This document shows, in pieces, positions 48,667 through 60,839 of a stretch of DNA of 64,000 bases. The notes under the pieces were generated by a model. That model searched no databases. It worked only from the letters and a program-made list of their open reading frames with translations, and had not been told where the DNA came from. Source of the DNA: Tetrahymena thermophila SB210 (Eukaryota > Ciliophora > Oligohymenophorea > Hymenostomatida > Tetrahymenidae); NCBI RefSeq assembly GCF_000189635.1, contig NW_002476477.1:124001-188000 (forward strand), written 5' to 3'. Every line of letters begins with the position of its first letter. The stretch's first letter is position 1. Made by a program: the position numbers and the translations under genes.

Positions 48667-49654
48667 ATGAAGTTAGTTGATTACGGTAGTGATAGTGAGG
48701 GCGAAGAATCATAGGAGTAGGAATAGAATTAATAAAATGATTAAAAGAATATATAAAAAGAGAAAGATTAAAGCATTGACTCTGCTAAAGGGGAAAATAA
48801 TGAAGCGAAATAATGTGAAGAAGGAGGGAAATAAATTGATGAAACAAAAAAGAAAATTACAATTAAGTATAAAGACCTTCCAAAATTTTTAAACCCGACT
48901 ATTCATAAAGAAAAAGATGATAAAAAGGATTTATGGAAGCCAAAATCTATTTAGGAGATACAAAACGAAAGAAAGAAAAGAATGGAAGATTTATCAGAAA
49001 CAAATGATAAAAAATCAAAGTTTACAAAAGTAATGAGACTCCCTTCTCCCAAGCGCTAATTATAAAATGATGAAGTTAGTAGCTTTTAGCTTAAGAAATA
49101 GGTTGATGATAAACCTGTTTTACCTCCTTACATAAACCCAGAAAATTTGTTTAATAAAGATATTGACGAGGTAATTTATTTATATTCATTTCAAGTAAAT
49201 ACTAATTTATTTACTTCTATATTATAAAAAGGGACTAGTTGAATAGTACGATCAAGATGATATTTACATAAACAAGAGATATTAAAATATATAATCTAAC
49301 AATGATGCTGAATCAAGAGAGGCTAAATTTGCTAATAATAGACAGATGAATGAAGATGAATTAAAATATCTCGATTCAGATAATACAAATATTACTAGTG
49401 CTAAGATATCAGAAATATCAAGAGAGCAATTAATAGGCGACTCAAATTGGTTGCTTAATTATTAAAAGTAATAGTAATAGAATATCATAAAATCTGGATA
49501 TCATCTTAACTCACAAGTAGACAAAACACAAAAATCTAAAAACTAATTAAATGCTTTGGCTGTCGACGCCATCGCTAACCAAGATAACTTAGACTACGAA
49601 AGATCTGAGCAAATTAAAAATGCAAAAAGAAAGAGAGATAGATATGGTTGGTGA
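48667..49654 (+). CDS. PRCC-like nuclear protein
   Basis: Two exons, 48667-49170 and 49232-49654, join in phase 0 across a 61-bp intron for 308 residues. The start MKLVDYGSDSEGEE, an acidic Ser-rich head, and the C-terminal block KNQLNALAVDAIANQ...RKRDRYGW resemble the proline-rich PRCC family (MAD2B-interacting domain), whose members end in a conserved Arg/Lys-rich helix followed by KYGF or RYGW. The middle is Lys/Asp/Glu-rich and probably disordered, with a Pro-rich patch (DDKPVLPPYINPENLF). PRCC proteins are nuclear and linked to splicing factors and mitotic control, so a nuclear role is likely by family. There is no signal peptide or membrane helix. The match rests mainly on the two ends. 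Confidence 0.6.
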
Positions 49655-50341
49655 AATTTATAATTAAAACTTTATATAACTTTAAATTAAATAATTAACT
49701 TTAAATTAATTAATATTTTAATCCTATGACTATCTGTCTATTTGTATGTTTTTCAAATATGAACATTAAAATTGAGCAAGCAAAATAATTTAAAATTGTT
49801 AATTTTAATTTAAATTAAAAATATTTTGAGTGTTTAATAATATTTAAAAATAATAAACTAACTTATGAATATTTAATAAGAAAAAATTTACTTGTTTAAA
49901 ATTATCTTACTTTCAGAACTTAAAGAAATTAATTTAAATTGAATGGGTTTAAATGGTTGAAAAAACAATTACACGACATACAAAATGAGTAATTTTATGA
50001 CATTTTTATTATATTTGAAGTATTTATTGAGTAGTAAGTAAATTTATGGTAATTAATTTGTTAATAGTTTATTTTTATTTAGCAAATAGATTTTTTAATC
50101 CTTGATTTATTTATTTATTTTTTTATTTTTTTGAGAAATTGGTTTTTAAATTATATTTATTTATTTGTTTGTTTGTTTATTGATAGAGAGAGTATTTTTA
50201 TTTTTTGAACAAATATTAATCTTGTTCTAATTGTTAATCTTTTATTTGATATTATTAATTACAGATAAAAAGCTGAATCAATTTGTTTATTTATTTATTT
50301 ATTCATTCATTCATTCATTGATTAATTCATTTACATATTGT
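49655..50341. other. Spacer with ATTT/ATTC microsatellites
   Basis: AT-rich spacer between convergent genes. A TTTA then TTCA tetranucleotide run occupies about 50285-50330 and reaches the 3' end of the kinase gene. No gene is seen. Confidence 0.55.
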
Positions 50342-52735
50342 TCATTCAGATTTCTTCAAGAATTTTTTCTGGACCCCGGAAACCAAACAATTGTAAAAAT
50401 CAAGAACTTTTGATTCTTTATAGTCCTTTTAAAATAGAAAAGATTAGAATTGATTAAAATATCTAATAAAAATAAAGAAATAATTTACAGTGTAAGATTT
50501 TTTAATTTTTCCATTGTCGATAATAACTTTTTCATCTTTTTGCTTGATAGTAGTGTTTTCGTCGACAATAAGAGAATATTTGGAAGTTTTTTTGATAGGA
50601 TCCAAAACGTTTATGGTCAAGTATTTTTCGTCTTCTTATATTTAAACTAATTTACTAAATTTGAGGACCTTCCACTGCTTTTCTTAAAGCATTTTCTCAT
50701 AGATGACTTTTGATGAGTTTTAATAGCTCGGACTTTTATCTTTTTATGGAAAGTAGTCATGAATATCATCTGATCTTTTTGATTATTTTTTCTTTTATGC
50801 AGCTTAATCTTCAATTATTTAGTCTTGCTTATCTGCATCATTAATTACATTAAGAGGAGGCGCTGTTTGCTTTTTAACTCCCTTTCTTACATATGTTTCT
50901 TCTGTTTAGGGAGGATCCTAATTATATAAATTTTGCCAATCAATTCCCTCAAAAAAGGGGTGAGATTTCAGATTCTTATAACTTTCAATAATATCTTATT
51001 TTTATAAATTGCTATGAACAAAAACACCACCTAATCTTTAATCTGGCTAAAGAACTAATAATTTTTATATTATATCCTGAGCTACCACTGGAATCTATTA
51101 TAATAAAACAATTATTATAAAAGAAAATTTTATTTTTTATTTTTGAGAATATATGTTGAGATTTTTGCAAATATACATTCATTCATTCATTCATTCTTAT
51201 TATATATGGATTGATGGATATATTTTTTGCTTACACTATAATAAAAATAGATTATTTGATTAATCATTGTAACACAAATAATAAATATATCATCATTAAA
51301 ATTTATTTATTTATTTACCTTTGGAAGCATTTCATAATTGCAGTTTAAGATTCTTTGCTTAAGCTAATCGTAAGAAATGTATTTTTAGTGGAATGGAGTT
51401 TTGTCGGTGAACATTTAATAAATAATACAGCCAAGTGCCCATAAATCACCGTTCATATCACACTTTTATTCAAGCAACATTTCTGGACTTAAGTAGCTTT
51501 ATTTATTTATTATTTGTTTATATATAAAAACTGGATAATGAATTTGTTTACTCATTTGTTCCGCAAAATGTTGTAAGTCTCTTCCTGTTTACTGGAAGTG
51601 GGGAAGCTATGCATTAAATATTTTAATCGAATTCAGAGGGTTGCTCTGATTATAGATTTTATATCTGTTCCTCATCGTATTTGAAGAATCCAGAGTCTTT
51701 ATCTTATTGTTTTACATTTTATTAAATTTCTGGGTTGATTTCGCTTTCTAGTTGCTAACCTTCTTAAATGATTCCCTTCTTAATCAAATTTTGCTTCTTT
51801 ATTTCATTTTTCTTTGTGATGTCGGATTTTAATTGTTCGGGTACTAAATTGGAACAAAAATCATTAAGGGTACCAAAATCGATTAACTGCAAATGTTTAT
51901 TTTATGAAATGACCATATTCTCAGGCTTTATTATATTTAATTTTAGATATTAGCATAATCAAATATAGTTAATTAATTATGTACTTTAAAATCACGATGG
52001 GCAAGGCCTTAGAGGTGCAAATATTCTAATATTAGAACCATTTCTGCAACATAAAACTAGATTGTTTTGAAAGAGAGACTTCCGTTACCTGTTAAGTTAA
52101 ATCAGATATGAAACAAATTTATATTTTTATATATGAAAAGTAAGTTGAGCTCTTGGATTAATTTAATCTACTTTGAATTTTATAAATTAATTCTAAGCTA
52201 ATTAATATTTTTTAGCCAGAGAGCTTATCTTCATCGAGTTTAATAAATAAATAAATCAATCAATTAAATCAATTAATGAATGAATGGAGTTAATTCAATT
52301 TCATATTAATTACTGTTAAATCTCAAAAACTGCTCAAAGGGACCACCTGAAGCGAAATCCATTACGAAAAAGAAGCAACCTTGAAAAGAGAAGCATTGGT
52401 GCATTTTGGGAATTCCTGGAAAATCAAAGAACAACTACAATTTTTCCATAAAAATTTAATGGCTCTTCATCTCCTAATTATTTCAAAAATATTTGTTCAT
52501 ATTTCTAAATGTTTAAGATATTTTTTATTTTATTTACCTATTAAAGCAGCTGTGTTTTAATTCTTTTTATAGCGTAAAGCTTATTATTAAGATCTGTATT
52601 CTTTTTAGCTTTATAAACTTTCCCAAATGAACCCTATCCTATCTCCATAATGATTTTATACTCATCTAAAGGACTCTCTTGATTAAATATAAAAAATAAT
52701 TAGCACGCATTTCTTAATTTTACATTTAAACTCAT
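50342..52735 (-). CDS. AGC protein kinase, PDK1-like, with C-terminal PH-like domain
   Basis: Exons 52735-52538, 52473-52314, 52088-51985, 51925-51552, 51496-51319 and 51094-50342 join in phase. An inner 63-bp AT-rich stretch, 50488-50426, looks like a seventh intron and is in frame either way, giving 567 residues when spliced. Kinase motifs are GQGSFGKV (G-loop), YAIKRI (ATP Lys), VMDFASGGPFEQFL, AHRDFKPEN (catalytic loop), LIDFGT (Mg loop) and DLWALGCIIYQMFTDKTPF. The last, with SHPFFEGIDWQNL, is typical of PDK1. The activation segment carries about 95 extra residues between DFG and TTFCGTNDYLSPEM. The C-terminal EKQWKVLKFSKLV and KYLTINVLDPIKK to VLDFYNCLVSG resemble a divergent PH domain. 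PDK1 phosphorylates activation loops of other AGC kinases at membranes rich in phosphoinositides; here that is inferred. Confidence 0.8.
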
Positions 52736-55700
52736 GAAATTTTATTTGAACTAAAATAATTCTCTATCTACAGCTTATGTAGATAAATAACAAAAATAGG
52801 GAAAAAATGATTTTCTGATCATAATTTAAATCTCATCAAATAAACTAGCTGGTAAATGTAATGTGTTTTTTATCTTTGATTTGACAAGAAAATCAACATA
52901 AAAAATTACATTTTTGATTTAATTATTTATCGGCTGAGCTGAAACTAGTTTTTTACTAAGAAGAAGATTGTTAATCTTCCTGATTTGTTAGTTTTTTTGG
53001 TGTGTTTTCTACTTAAGACATGCTCCTTATTGCCTTATTTATTTTAATTATCTAATTTTTTCTCTTACTTATGAGTATTTTTTTATAAAAAAGATTATGA
53101 TAATTTTTTTTGGTTGATTTTGGGTTATATTAATAATGAATGTTTGTTTGTTTGTTTGTTTGTATAAATATCAATTAATGCATGAATTTAATATATAGTG
53201 AAGATGATTAATTAAATAAGTATAAGCTAACTATATAAAAAAAATGTATTAATGTGCGTATGTGTGTGAGATTTCAATCACCAAACATTAAATTAATAAA
53301 AAATTAAATTAGAATGAAAGACAAGCAAGCAAGCTATTTAATAAAGTAAAGATTTGTTAGTAAGCAAATAGAAAAAAAGACTAGTTATTGGTTTATTACT
53401 AATTTATTATTTAATCTAACTAATTTAAAGATCTAGATCAAAGATTCAACGAAGGTAACCTGAAAAATCATGTTCGCTTTACTTACTTAAATTAGTAACA
53501 AAGTTTATTAGCTAACTAAAAATATCTCATTCATTTTCTCAATCAATTCTTTTATATGCCAATTTATTAATGAAAAGAAGACTCATTAATTAATTTTTAA
53601 AGGGCCAGCTCATATTTAAATCAAAAAATCTTGAATATAAATAATAAATTTTCAAATACTTTATTAAAATAAATATGCTGTATTTATTCATTCCCATATT
53701 TAATTATTTGCTTAATATTTATTTATTTAACTTACAGCGTCATCTACATCATCTTTTTTTAATTTTTAAAAATTCTCTCATACAAAAATTTTTTCTATTT
53801 ATTTCCTATTTTTTATCAACTTCCCACTTAAGTTATTTCGTTTCTCATTTGAATATTTTTTGTCATCTCACTTTTTTGACATGAGTTTAATTTCGATGAT
53901 TGCGTGCGTAGAAGCATGATTGAAATAGATCATTCAGTTTATTAAATATCTATTCCATAAAACATCGAATTCAATTGATTTGACTTAATTAAATATACTT
54001 ATATACATTATTTATTAATTTATTTATACTTCTAAAGTATTCACTATTTTGAGCATTAAAATAATCAACTAAACATATTCAAGCTTATTCAATTTATTTT
54101 TTTTTACTGGGCTTGAAATGAATTTGTTTTACTATCCTCGAATACTTTAGTTTTTACTGCATATAATATTTTCAGTTTGTTTATAAGATGTTAAACATTT
54201 TATTTAACCTTGAGGTTATATCTATTTTCAGAGTAATATTAAAGATATTTCTTATATAAACTAGAAATAGAAATTTTGAAGATCAACTTAGCAAACAAAT
54301 TCAAAATTCAATTTTCCTTTTCTTTTCGAAAAAATTTCTTTTCAATTTAATAAAAAAAAACAACCAAACAAATAAATATTCTTTGATTTTTCTAATTTAA
54401 ACGAATACACATTCATTAAAACTAATATTCATACTTTAATATAAATTTTCTCGATTGTGCGCCAATAGTTTAATCAAAAAATTTTACAGAAGTAAAAACA
54501 AATTTTTTTTTATTAAGATTAAAATATTCCAAAAAATAATATTTTACTTTTAACAAAATATTTTTATATATAATTAGATTTTGTAATAAATAAAATTCTA
54601 AAGTAAATCTGATTGTCTATTGCTTAAATAAAACCTTTAAATTAATAACTCATATCTAATCAAATAAATATCTTTGGCTTAACTTGCTTATTATATTTTT
54701 ACCTTAGGATATATCTCAAAAGTCGTGATTCCATTACACTAATTTTATATCTTAGCTTCATATATATTAACAATCCCACTAATATTCACTAAATATTTTT
54801 TTGTTAGAATAAATTTAGACTTTGTAATCTCATGTTATTGAAAATAAATTTAGGCTTTAATTATATAATGAAACACCAAAAACAAACTACTAAATTTAAG
54901 GAAGTTCAAAATTTTGTGATTGTTTGTTGATCTTTAATGTAAAAATAATCCTAAAATAAAAATAAATTCCTAAAACCCAGTTTATAATTTCATAATAAAA
55001 AAAAATATTGATAAATTATAGAGCTAGATTTAACTTAAAATTAATATTAAAAAGTAATTTTTTTTTTTAATTTATTTTAAGAGTCAAAATTTATTTAGAT
55101 AAAACCAACAGAAATAAAAATTCTTTCAAAAAATCATATTTAAATATAAAACCAAAATTTACAAATCAAGAAGTAAGTAAATTCAACAAGAAGAGTTTAG
55201 TTGCAGTTTTTAATAAAATATATTTAAATATTCTGATTTAATTAGTATTTATTGATAATTAACTTTAAACGAGATTTGAGATAGTAAAATAATCAATCTC
55301 CTTCTTATTAAAATTTAGTTATTTATTACATAATTCACATTATAAATGCTTTCTTTGAATAGTAATAAATAATACTATTATATAATTATCTAAATCAGCT
55401 TTAACTTTTAAAAAATAATATTTTAGTAAATAATTCTTATTTTTTTAATCGTCCATCCTTGATTTACAACCCAAAAATCACAAAATTTAAAATTGAACTA
55501 TTATTTATTTACTAATAACTAAATCAGTTATGACTATGGATAAAACACCTTTTTGTTTTTGATAAAATAAATTCTAAATTTTATCTTTTTCTATAAATAA
55601 TTAATTTTTATTTATTTGCAAATTATTTATTCATCTTTTTAAATCATAACTTGATTTTAGTTTATTTAATCTTGATATTTTTTGTTTAAACTATTTTACT

Positions 55701-56493
55701 TATTTAAGGTGAAATATTATTTATTTATTAATTTTATCAAAATTTTTTACATAAAAACATACATAATTTGTTTACATTAATTCAAGAAACAATTAAAAAT
55801 TTTACTATTTAAGCAAATAAATAAATTTTAATTAAAGATTTATAAATTAATTTTTATTTGGCAAATGCTTATTATTTTAATTTGAAAAAATTAATATTTT
55901 CTATAAACTGTTACTAACACTCATTAATACTAAAAAATACCTTAAAAAATCCAAAAAATTTAAGTTAAATTTTCAATTTAATTTGCATTTATTATTTTTA
56001 AAAATGAAATTCATTATTTTCCTTTGTTTTTAAAGAATTCTGTTTGTTTATAAATATTAAATTTATTAACAAGTAAAAATGACATTTTTTGTTTATTTTT
56101 GAAGAATAAGATTGTTTTTTTAATCAATTATTAAAAAATTAAAATGAAAAATGCTAGTCATATCATATTAAATCAACTAATTTTTATGATTGATTGATTT
56201 ATTTATGTTTGGCTTGTAAAAAATTGCGAAAATAAATACAAATTATTTAAAAATGTTATTTAATAAATTTACATCTATTTTTTTTATTTGAAACACAAAC
56301 AAGTATTTAGCGTAATAATTCTGATTTCATTTATTTTAATTTGAGAAGGAAAATTTTAAGGTAGGAATTTGAAATTGAAGAATATCTTAATTAATTAATT
56401 AATATTTTTGTAAAATTTAAAAAAAGAAAATTTTTGATAAATTTATTCAATTAATCAATATTATTTTAGTTAGTTAATTAGTTTGTTGTAAAA
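52736..56493. other. Gene-poor 3.7-kb AT-rich stretch
   Basis: No exon could be supported on either strand. Open frames without TGA exist but have no codon structure or recognisable motif. It contains a (GTTT)n microsatellite at 53141-53162 and many ATTT/AATT runs. It must hold the promoters of two divergent genes, the kinase and the pepsin-like protein. Confidence 0.55.
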
Positions 56494-58795
56494 ATGAATA
56501 GTTTAAAAAAGATACTGGCCGTTTTGTGCCTCACTTTGTCTATTATACATTGTGGATTAATATCGCCAACTAAGCCAGAGAATGTTATTTCATTAGAGCT
56601 TAAAAGAGTTTAAGTTGACCCTTGGACTAAAGCAAGCACAATTTCAGACTCTGCATGCTATAGGGATAAAGATTCAGATTACGTTCATGAATATGATATT
56701 CGTAATATTTAAATACTCATTTTCAATAATTTAGCTAGCGAAAAAAATAGGATTGCAATTAGAAGTATTTAATAATTTTAATTGTAAAATTAGAAAGGCC
56801 AGATTATTGCAAAAACGTCAAGTCCTATGTTAAAATTATGAGTTAATGCATTTTTATGACAACTGCTTATTAGGTAGATCTTAAGTTTAATACAAAGGAT
56901 GCAACCCCATTTAAAATGGTTTTGGATTTAAGAACTCCTTGGAGCTGGATTAAAAGTCCTAGCTGCAAGTTATACGAAAGAAGTGGTAAACCTCTTGACC
57001 AAGATTGCTCTTATCCATCAAAAGTGAAAGGAGTTAAAAATGACGCTAAATTTAACAAAACGTTCAATTGCGAAGGAAATTGTAAAGTATACGAAGATAA
57101 ATGCGCCGAGATAGACTTAGTTTAGGAAGGTCTTTCTGTGCTGTAAATAAAATTAATTTTTTATTCAATAAGAATTAGTTTAGCTGATTATTTAATTTTT
57201 AATTAAAGTGGCAATTTCATTAGCACTAGTGTTAAGTTAAGTGATACAGGTTTCAAGTAGTCAGTTAAGGGATTTAAATTAGTCTAAGCAACAGGTTTAT
57301 CAGGCTAGTCATTATTATTAGGCGATGGAGTTTTAGGTTTAGGAAAATAGCATACTGGAAAAGCAGACGATGATGATGAAGAAGATTCTTCTATGAACTC
57401 AAATTACGATGAAGATGAAGAGGAAGAAGAAGAAGAAGATTCTTCAGATGATAACAATAGCAATTCAAAGAAATACACATTTTTTGAGCATGGTAAATTA
57501 ATTTTATTAGTAAAATAGCAAATAAATAGTTAAATTTATTTATTTTATAATTAGGAACTGATTTATGGAGTGCAATTGATAGAGTAAACGGAAAAATTAA
57601 TGCTAACGTGTTTGCTTTGTATTTAGCTGAACATGACTCAATTAAACCTTAAGTAAAAAATTAATTAATTTTTATAAATGGCTCACAAAATTAAGATACA
57701 ACTAATATCTAAATTATTTTTTTAGTTTTTAATTTAAATTTTTTTAAATAAAGTTATTAATTGGAAGCAACTCAGCGAAATATGTAGATTTAATTTATTA
57801 GCCTGAAAAACATCCCTTAAAGTGGATTCCACTCCCTATCTTAAAATATGACACATAAGAAGAATTGGCAAGAACTTACTTTTAATGGAGAATTCCTGTT
57901 AGACAAATCGTGTTTAGATATGGATTAGTTACAGAAAAACAAGATGACAAAACTGAATAAGTTGTTGGATTTTAAAATAGAACTTCAATTCTTTTAAACA
58001 AAGAAACAGAAGCTTAATTAAGTTTGCAAACTTCAGCAATGATTTTGCCTGAGTCAATGATGGATAATATCCTTGACAAGCTCAATTAAATTTATGGAAT
58101 GAAGTGTTCGATTTCTACAAACTTCTTGAAATATGTTTAATGCTTTAATTTAGATAAACAATTAGATGTCTCTTAATTAGCTGTCACTATACATGTTGGA
58201 TATGGAATAGTAATTTATATTTTGAATATTTTATAATTATTTTAAAAATTATCAAATAAAAAAGGACAATGAGTAGCTAATTAATGTTGATCCTAACAAC
58301 TTACTTTTGGGTTGCAAAAAGAATAAAAATTCAAAATATGATTGCTACTTCAATTTCTAACTCAGTTAAGATGATTAAATCATTTTTGGTGACTCAGTAA
58401 TGCGCGAGAGCTTTTGGGTTTTCGATGTTAATGGCAGAAAAATCGGATTAGCTCCTGCTAAGTCAAATTATAACGAAAAAAGTTTCTGGAAAGATATTAA
58501 AGGGATTATTGCTGATGTTGAAGATGTAATCAGAGGAGATATAATTTTCTTGCTGAGATTCTTCATTGTTTTAGTGATTTTATCAACAATCTTATTCCTT
58601 TTTGTCAACTGGAAGAAGATTTATCTAATAATTTAAAGAAGACTTAGATATAAAAACATAGTTGATCCATCTGAACTAGCTAATCTTGACCTAGATAAAA
58701 GAGATATGGTTATAAAATATGGATAAACTGATGACTAAGATATCACAGACTAAATACAAGAATTGGAATAAAATGAATCATTTGATGCTCTCTGA
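56494..58795 (+). CDS. Pepsin-fold (A1-like) pseudoprotease with C-terminal membrane anchor
   Basis: Six exons join in phase: 56494-56701, 56794-57142, 57209-57492, 57555-57652, 57754-58209 and 58265-58795, giving 641 residues. The N-terminus KKILAVLCLTLSIIHCG is a signal peptide. The body follows the aspartyl-protease plan: FKMVLDLRTPWSWI where an active enzyme has DTGS plus W, DGVLGLG, then NVFALYLAE, and IIFGDSVMRESFWVFD with RKIGLA near the end. In the second active site LQTSAMILPES replaces DTGTS...LP, so that catalytic Asp is missing, and the first site has DLRT. An acidic Asp/Glu/Ser insert (about residues 236-265) and several Cys lie in the luminal part. A helix at about 558-578 (FFIVLVILSTILFLFV) and a Gln/Asp-rich cytosolic tail follow. 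It is probably a type I membrane protein with a binding rather than a cutting role. Confidence 0.75.
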
Positions 58796-59570
58796 ACAGT
58801 TAATTACATTACTATCTAATACTTTCAATCTATCTATCTTCAACAAAATGAATTAATTAATTAGTTAATCTTAAATTTATTAATTTAAGATTATCATCAT
58901 TTTTAAATTTTGATCTCTTCCTTCATAATAGTTTAATTGCTAATATGAATGCTTTATTTTGCATATTCATATATTTTTAGTATTTTTCATTAAATTAATT
59001 AATAATATTTCATTTTCATTAACTTTTTTCATCAAGCTTAATTTAAAATATAAATATCAAATAAATAAATCATGTTTGTTTGTTTTTTTGGGTATTCTGA
59101 AATTGTTATTGCTCAGATATGCGTATATATTTTATCAAAAAATTGATAAAAAAAATGGTAATATAAAGCTTCATCACATAACCATTGACGAAAGAAATAA
59201 CAAACTTAGCATTTTTTATTTTTTAATTTTTTAAGCTAATATTTTTGAGCGATGATTTATTAAAAATTAGATATTAGAAATCCATAATAAATTAATTAGG
59301 TTTATCCTGATTAATTTATTGACTGATTAGAATTTTATTGGATAAACTCTTTGATAATAAGTTTTTTGATAAAATAAATAGAAAAGCTAGATAAGGAGCG
59401 AGAGAATGATAAATATTTAGATGATATAAATTTTATAATTTTGAAGTAAAGAAAATAGTTTTTAAATGGAAAATTTACATCTAAATAAAAATGAAATAGA
59501 AAAAGCAACAACAAAAATATTAATTTATTTATATTTATCGCAAATAATTAAATATATTTATATTTATTTT
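58796..59570. other. AT-rich spacer between convergent genes
   Basis: Nothing beyond A/T runs is seen. An open frame at 58959-59234 has no start context or codon structure that would support a gene. Confidence 0.5.
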
Positions 59571-60077
59571 TCATTGAGATATTTGAATTACATTGGATTG
59601 ATTATTATCCAAAAGATTTTCTTCTAATTGACTAAGTTTACTAGAATTTCTTATTTTTCTTTGTATTGTGCTTTCATCAATATTTTCATTTAATTTAGAC
59701 TTTTAGGTAGTATTTTCATTTTTTAATATTTAGTTTCCTTATTCTTCCAACTCTTTTAGTGATCTCAAATCTCTAAGATATTATCCTTTAGTTTTATAAT
59801 TCCAAAAACATGTCAATATGAATAATAAAAGTGTGATTGGACTTATCACTGCTAAAACATATTGAACGCAGATCCCAAGAGAGGGTATACAGAATTCGCT
59901 ACTTGAACAGCATTCGCTGCAGCTGCAACATGTTGTTCCTGCTTAGCACTAGTATTCAACTCCATTTGTTGTGCAACAGTATTCAGTTTAACTAGCGTCA
60001 TCTCCAAGTACAAAGACTCCCAAATAAGCTATTACAAGTAATATTATAGTAAGTTTTGATGAAGTATGCAAAATCAT
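59571..60077 (-). CDS. Small Cys-rich type I membrane protein, unknown
   Basis: A single-exon frame of 168 residues runs from ATG 60075-60077 to TGA 59571-59573. LTIILLVIAYLGVFVLG is a signal sequence. The short outer domain holds about twelve cysteines, several as pairs (EYCCTT, TTCCSCSECCSSSEFC), a spacing that recalls granulin-like or knottin-like disulfide stacks but matches no family I can name. YVLAVISPITLLLFILTCFW is a membrane helix, followed by a charged Lys/Glu/Asn tail of about 75 residues. It should sit with the Cys domain outside or in a lumen. No intron is needed. It is a likely real gene because of the clean signal, Cys and anchor order. Confidence 0.75.
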
Positions 60078-60839
60078 TATTTTAAATCTATTCCTCTATA
60101 TTAATATATATTTATTAATGCTTTGACTATTTTTACTATAATGCTAAAAATAAAAGTATTTATTTACTTACCTTAGAACCTAACTAATTGTTTTTATATT
60201 TTGCTATCTTTATATCAAAATATTAACATTATTTTTATAATACTATTTAATTTCTAAAGATTTCCCAAACAAACTTTGATTTATGGCTGTAATTAATTCT
60301 CGTATAGATTGAATTAAATTTAATCTTTCAGCATAAAAATTTATTTTATTTTGTTTTTTAGGAGTATGTATGTATACACATTCTTTTTAACATAACTTGA
60401 TTTGTTAATAAAATATTTCTATCTAATTAAATTCTATTTAGAGTTTAAATTAATTTATTTATTTAGCAAATCCACTAAAAAAATATTTATTTGTTTGCAT
60501 TTAAAATGAAATTATCTAAATAATGATTTAAAATAAATTAATAAATGAATAATTTTAAAATTAGATTAAAATTTGTTTTAAAAAATGATAATGAAAAGTG
60601 GTCTTTTTATAAAAAAAAGTATTTATTAATTTAGTTAGTTAGTTACTTACTTAGTTTTATATTTATTTATAACGTATATATTTTGGATTGTTTATGCAAA
60701 CATAATTAAAATAAATTAAAAAGATATTCAAATTAGAACTAATTTATATAAATAGGTTTAATAAGCTGTCAATAATTCTAAATAGATTTGACATTCCTTA
60801 ACATTTGATTTGATTGGCAAAATTAAAAATAGGCAAGAA
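60078..60839. other. AT-rich spacer between divergent genes
   Basis: This should hold the promoters of the small Cys-rich gene and of the next plus-strand gene. No motif or exon is recognisable. Confidence 0.5.

Noticed and set aside
48677-48892. Plus-strand 71-codon Lys/Arg-rich frame
   Set aside because: It is a shifted frame of the PRCC-like gene starting at 48667, whose own frame joins correctly to its second exon.
53675-53884. Plus-strand hydrophobic 69-codon frame
   Set aside because: T-rich DNA in a long gene-free stretch gives Phe/Leu runs by chance; no neighbouring exon, signal or start context supports it.
58959-59234. Plus-strand 91-codon frame after the pepsin-like gene
   Set aside because: Low-complexity Phe/Ile/Lys composition typical of AT spacer, with no partner exon or motif.
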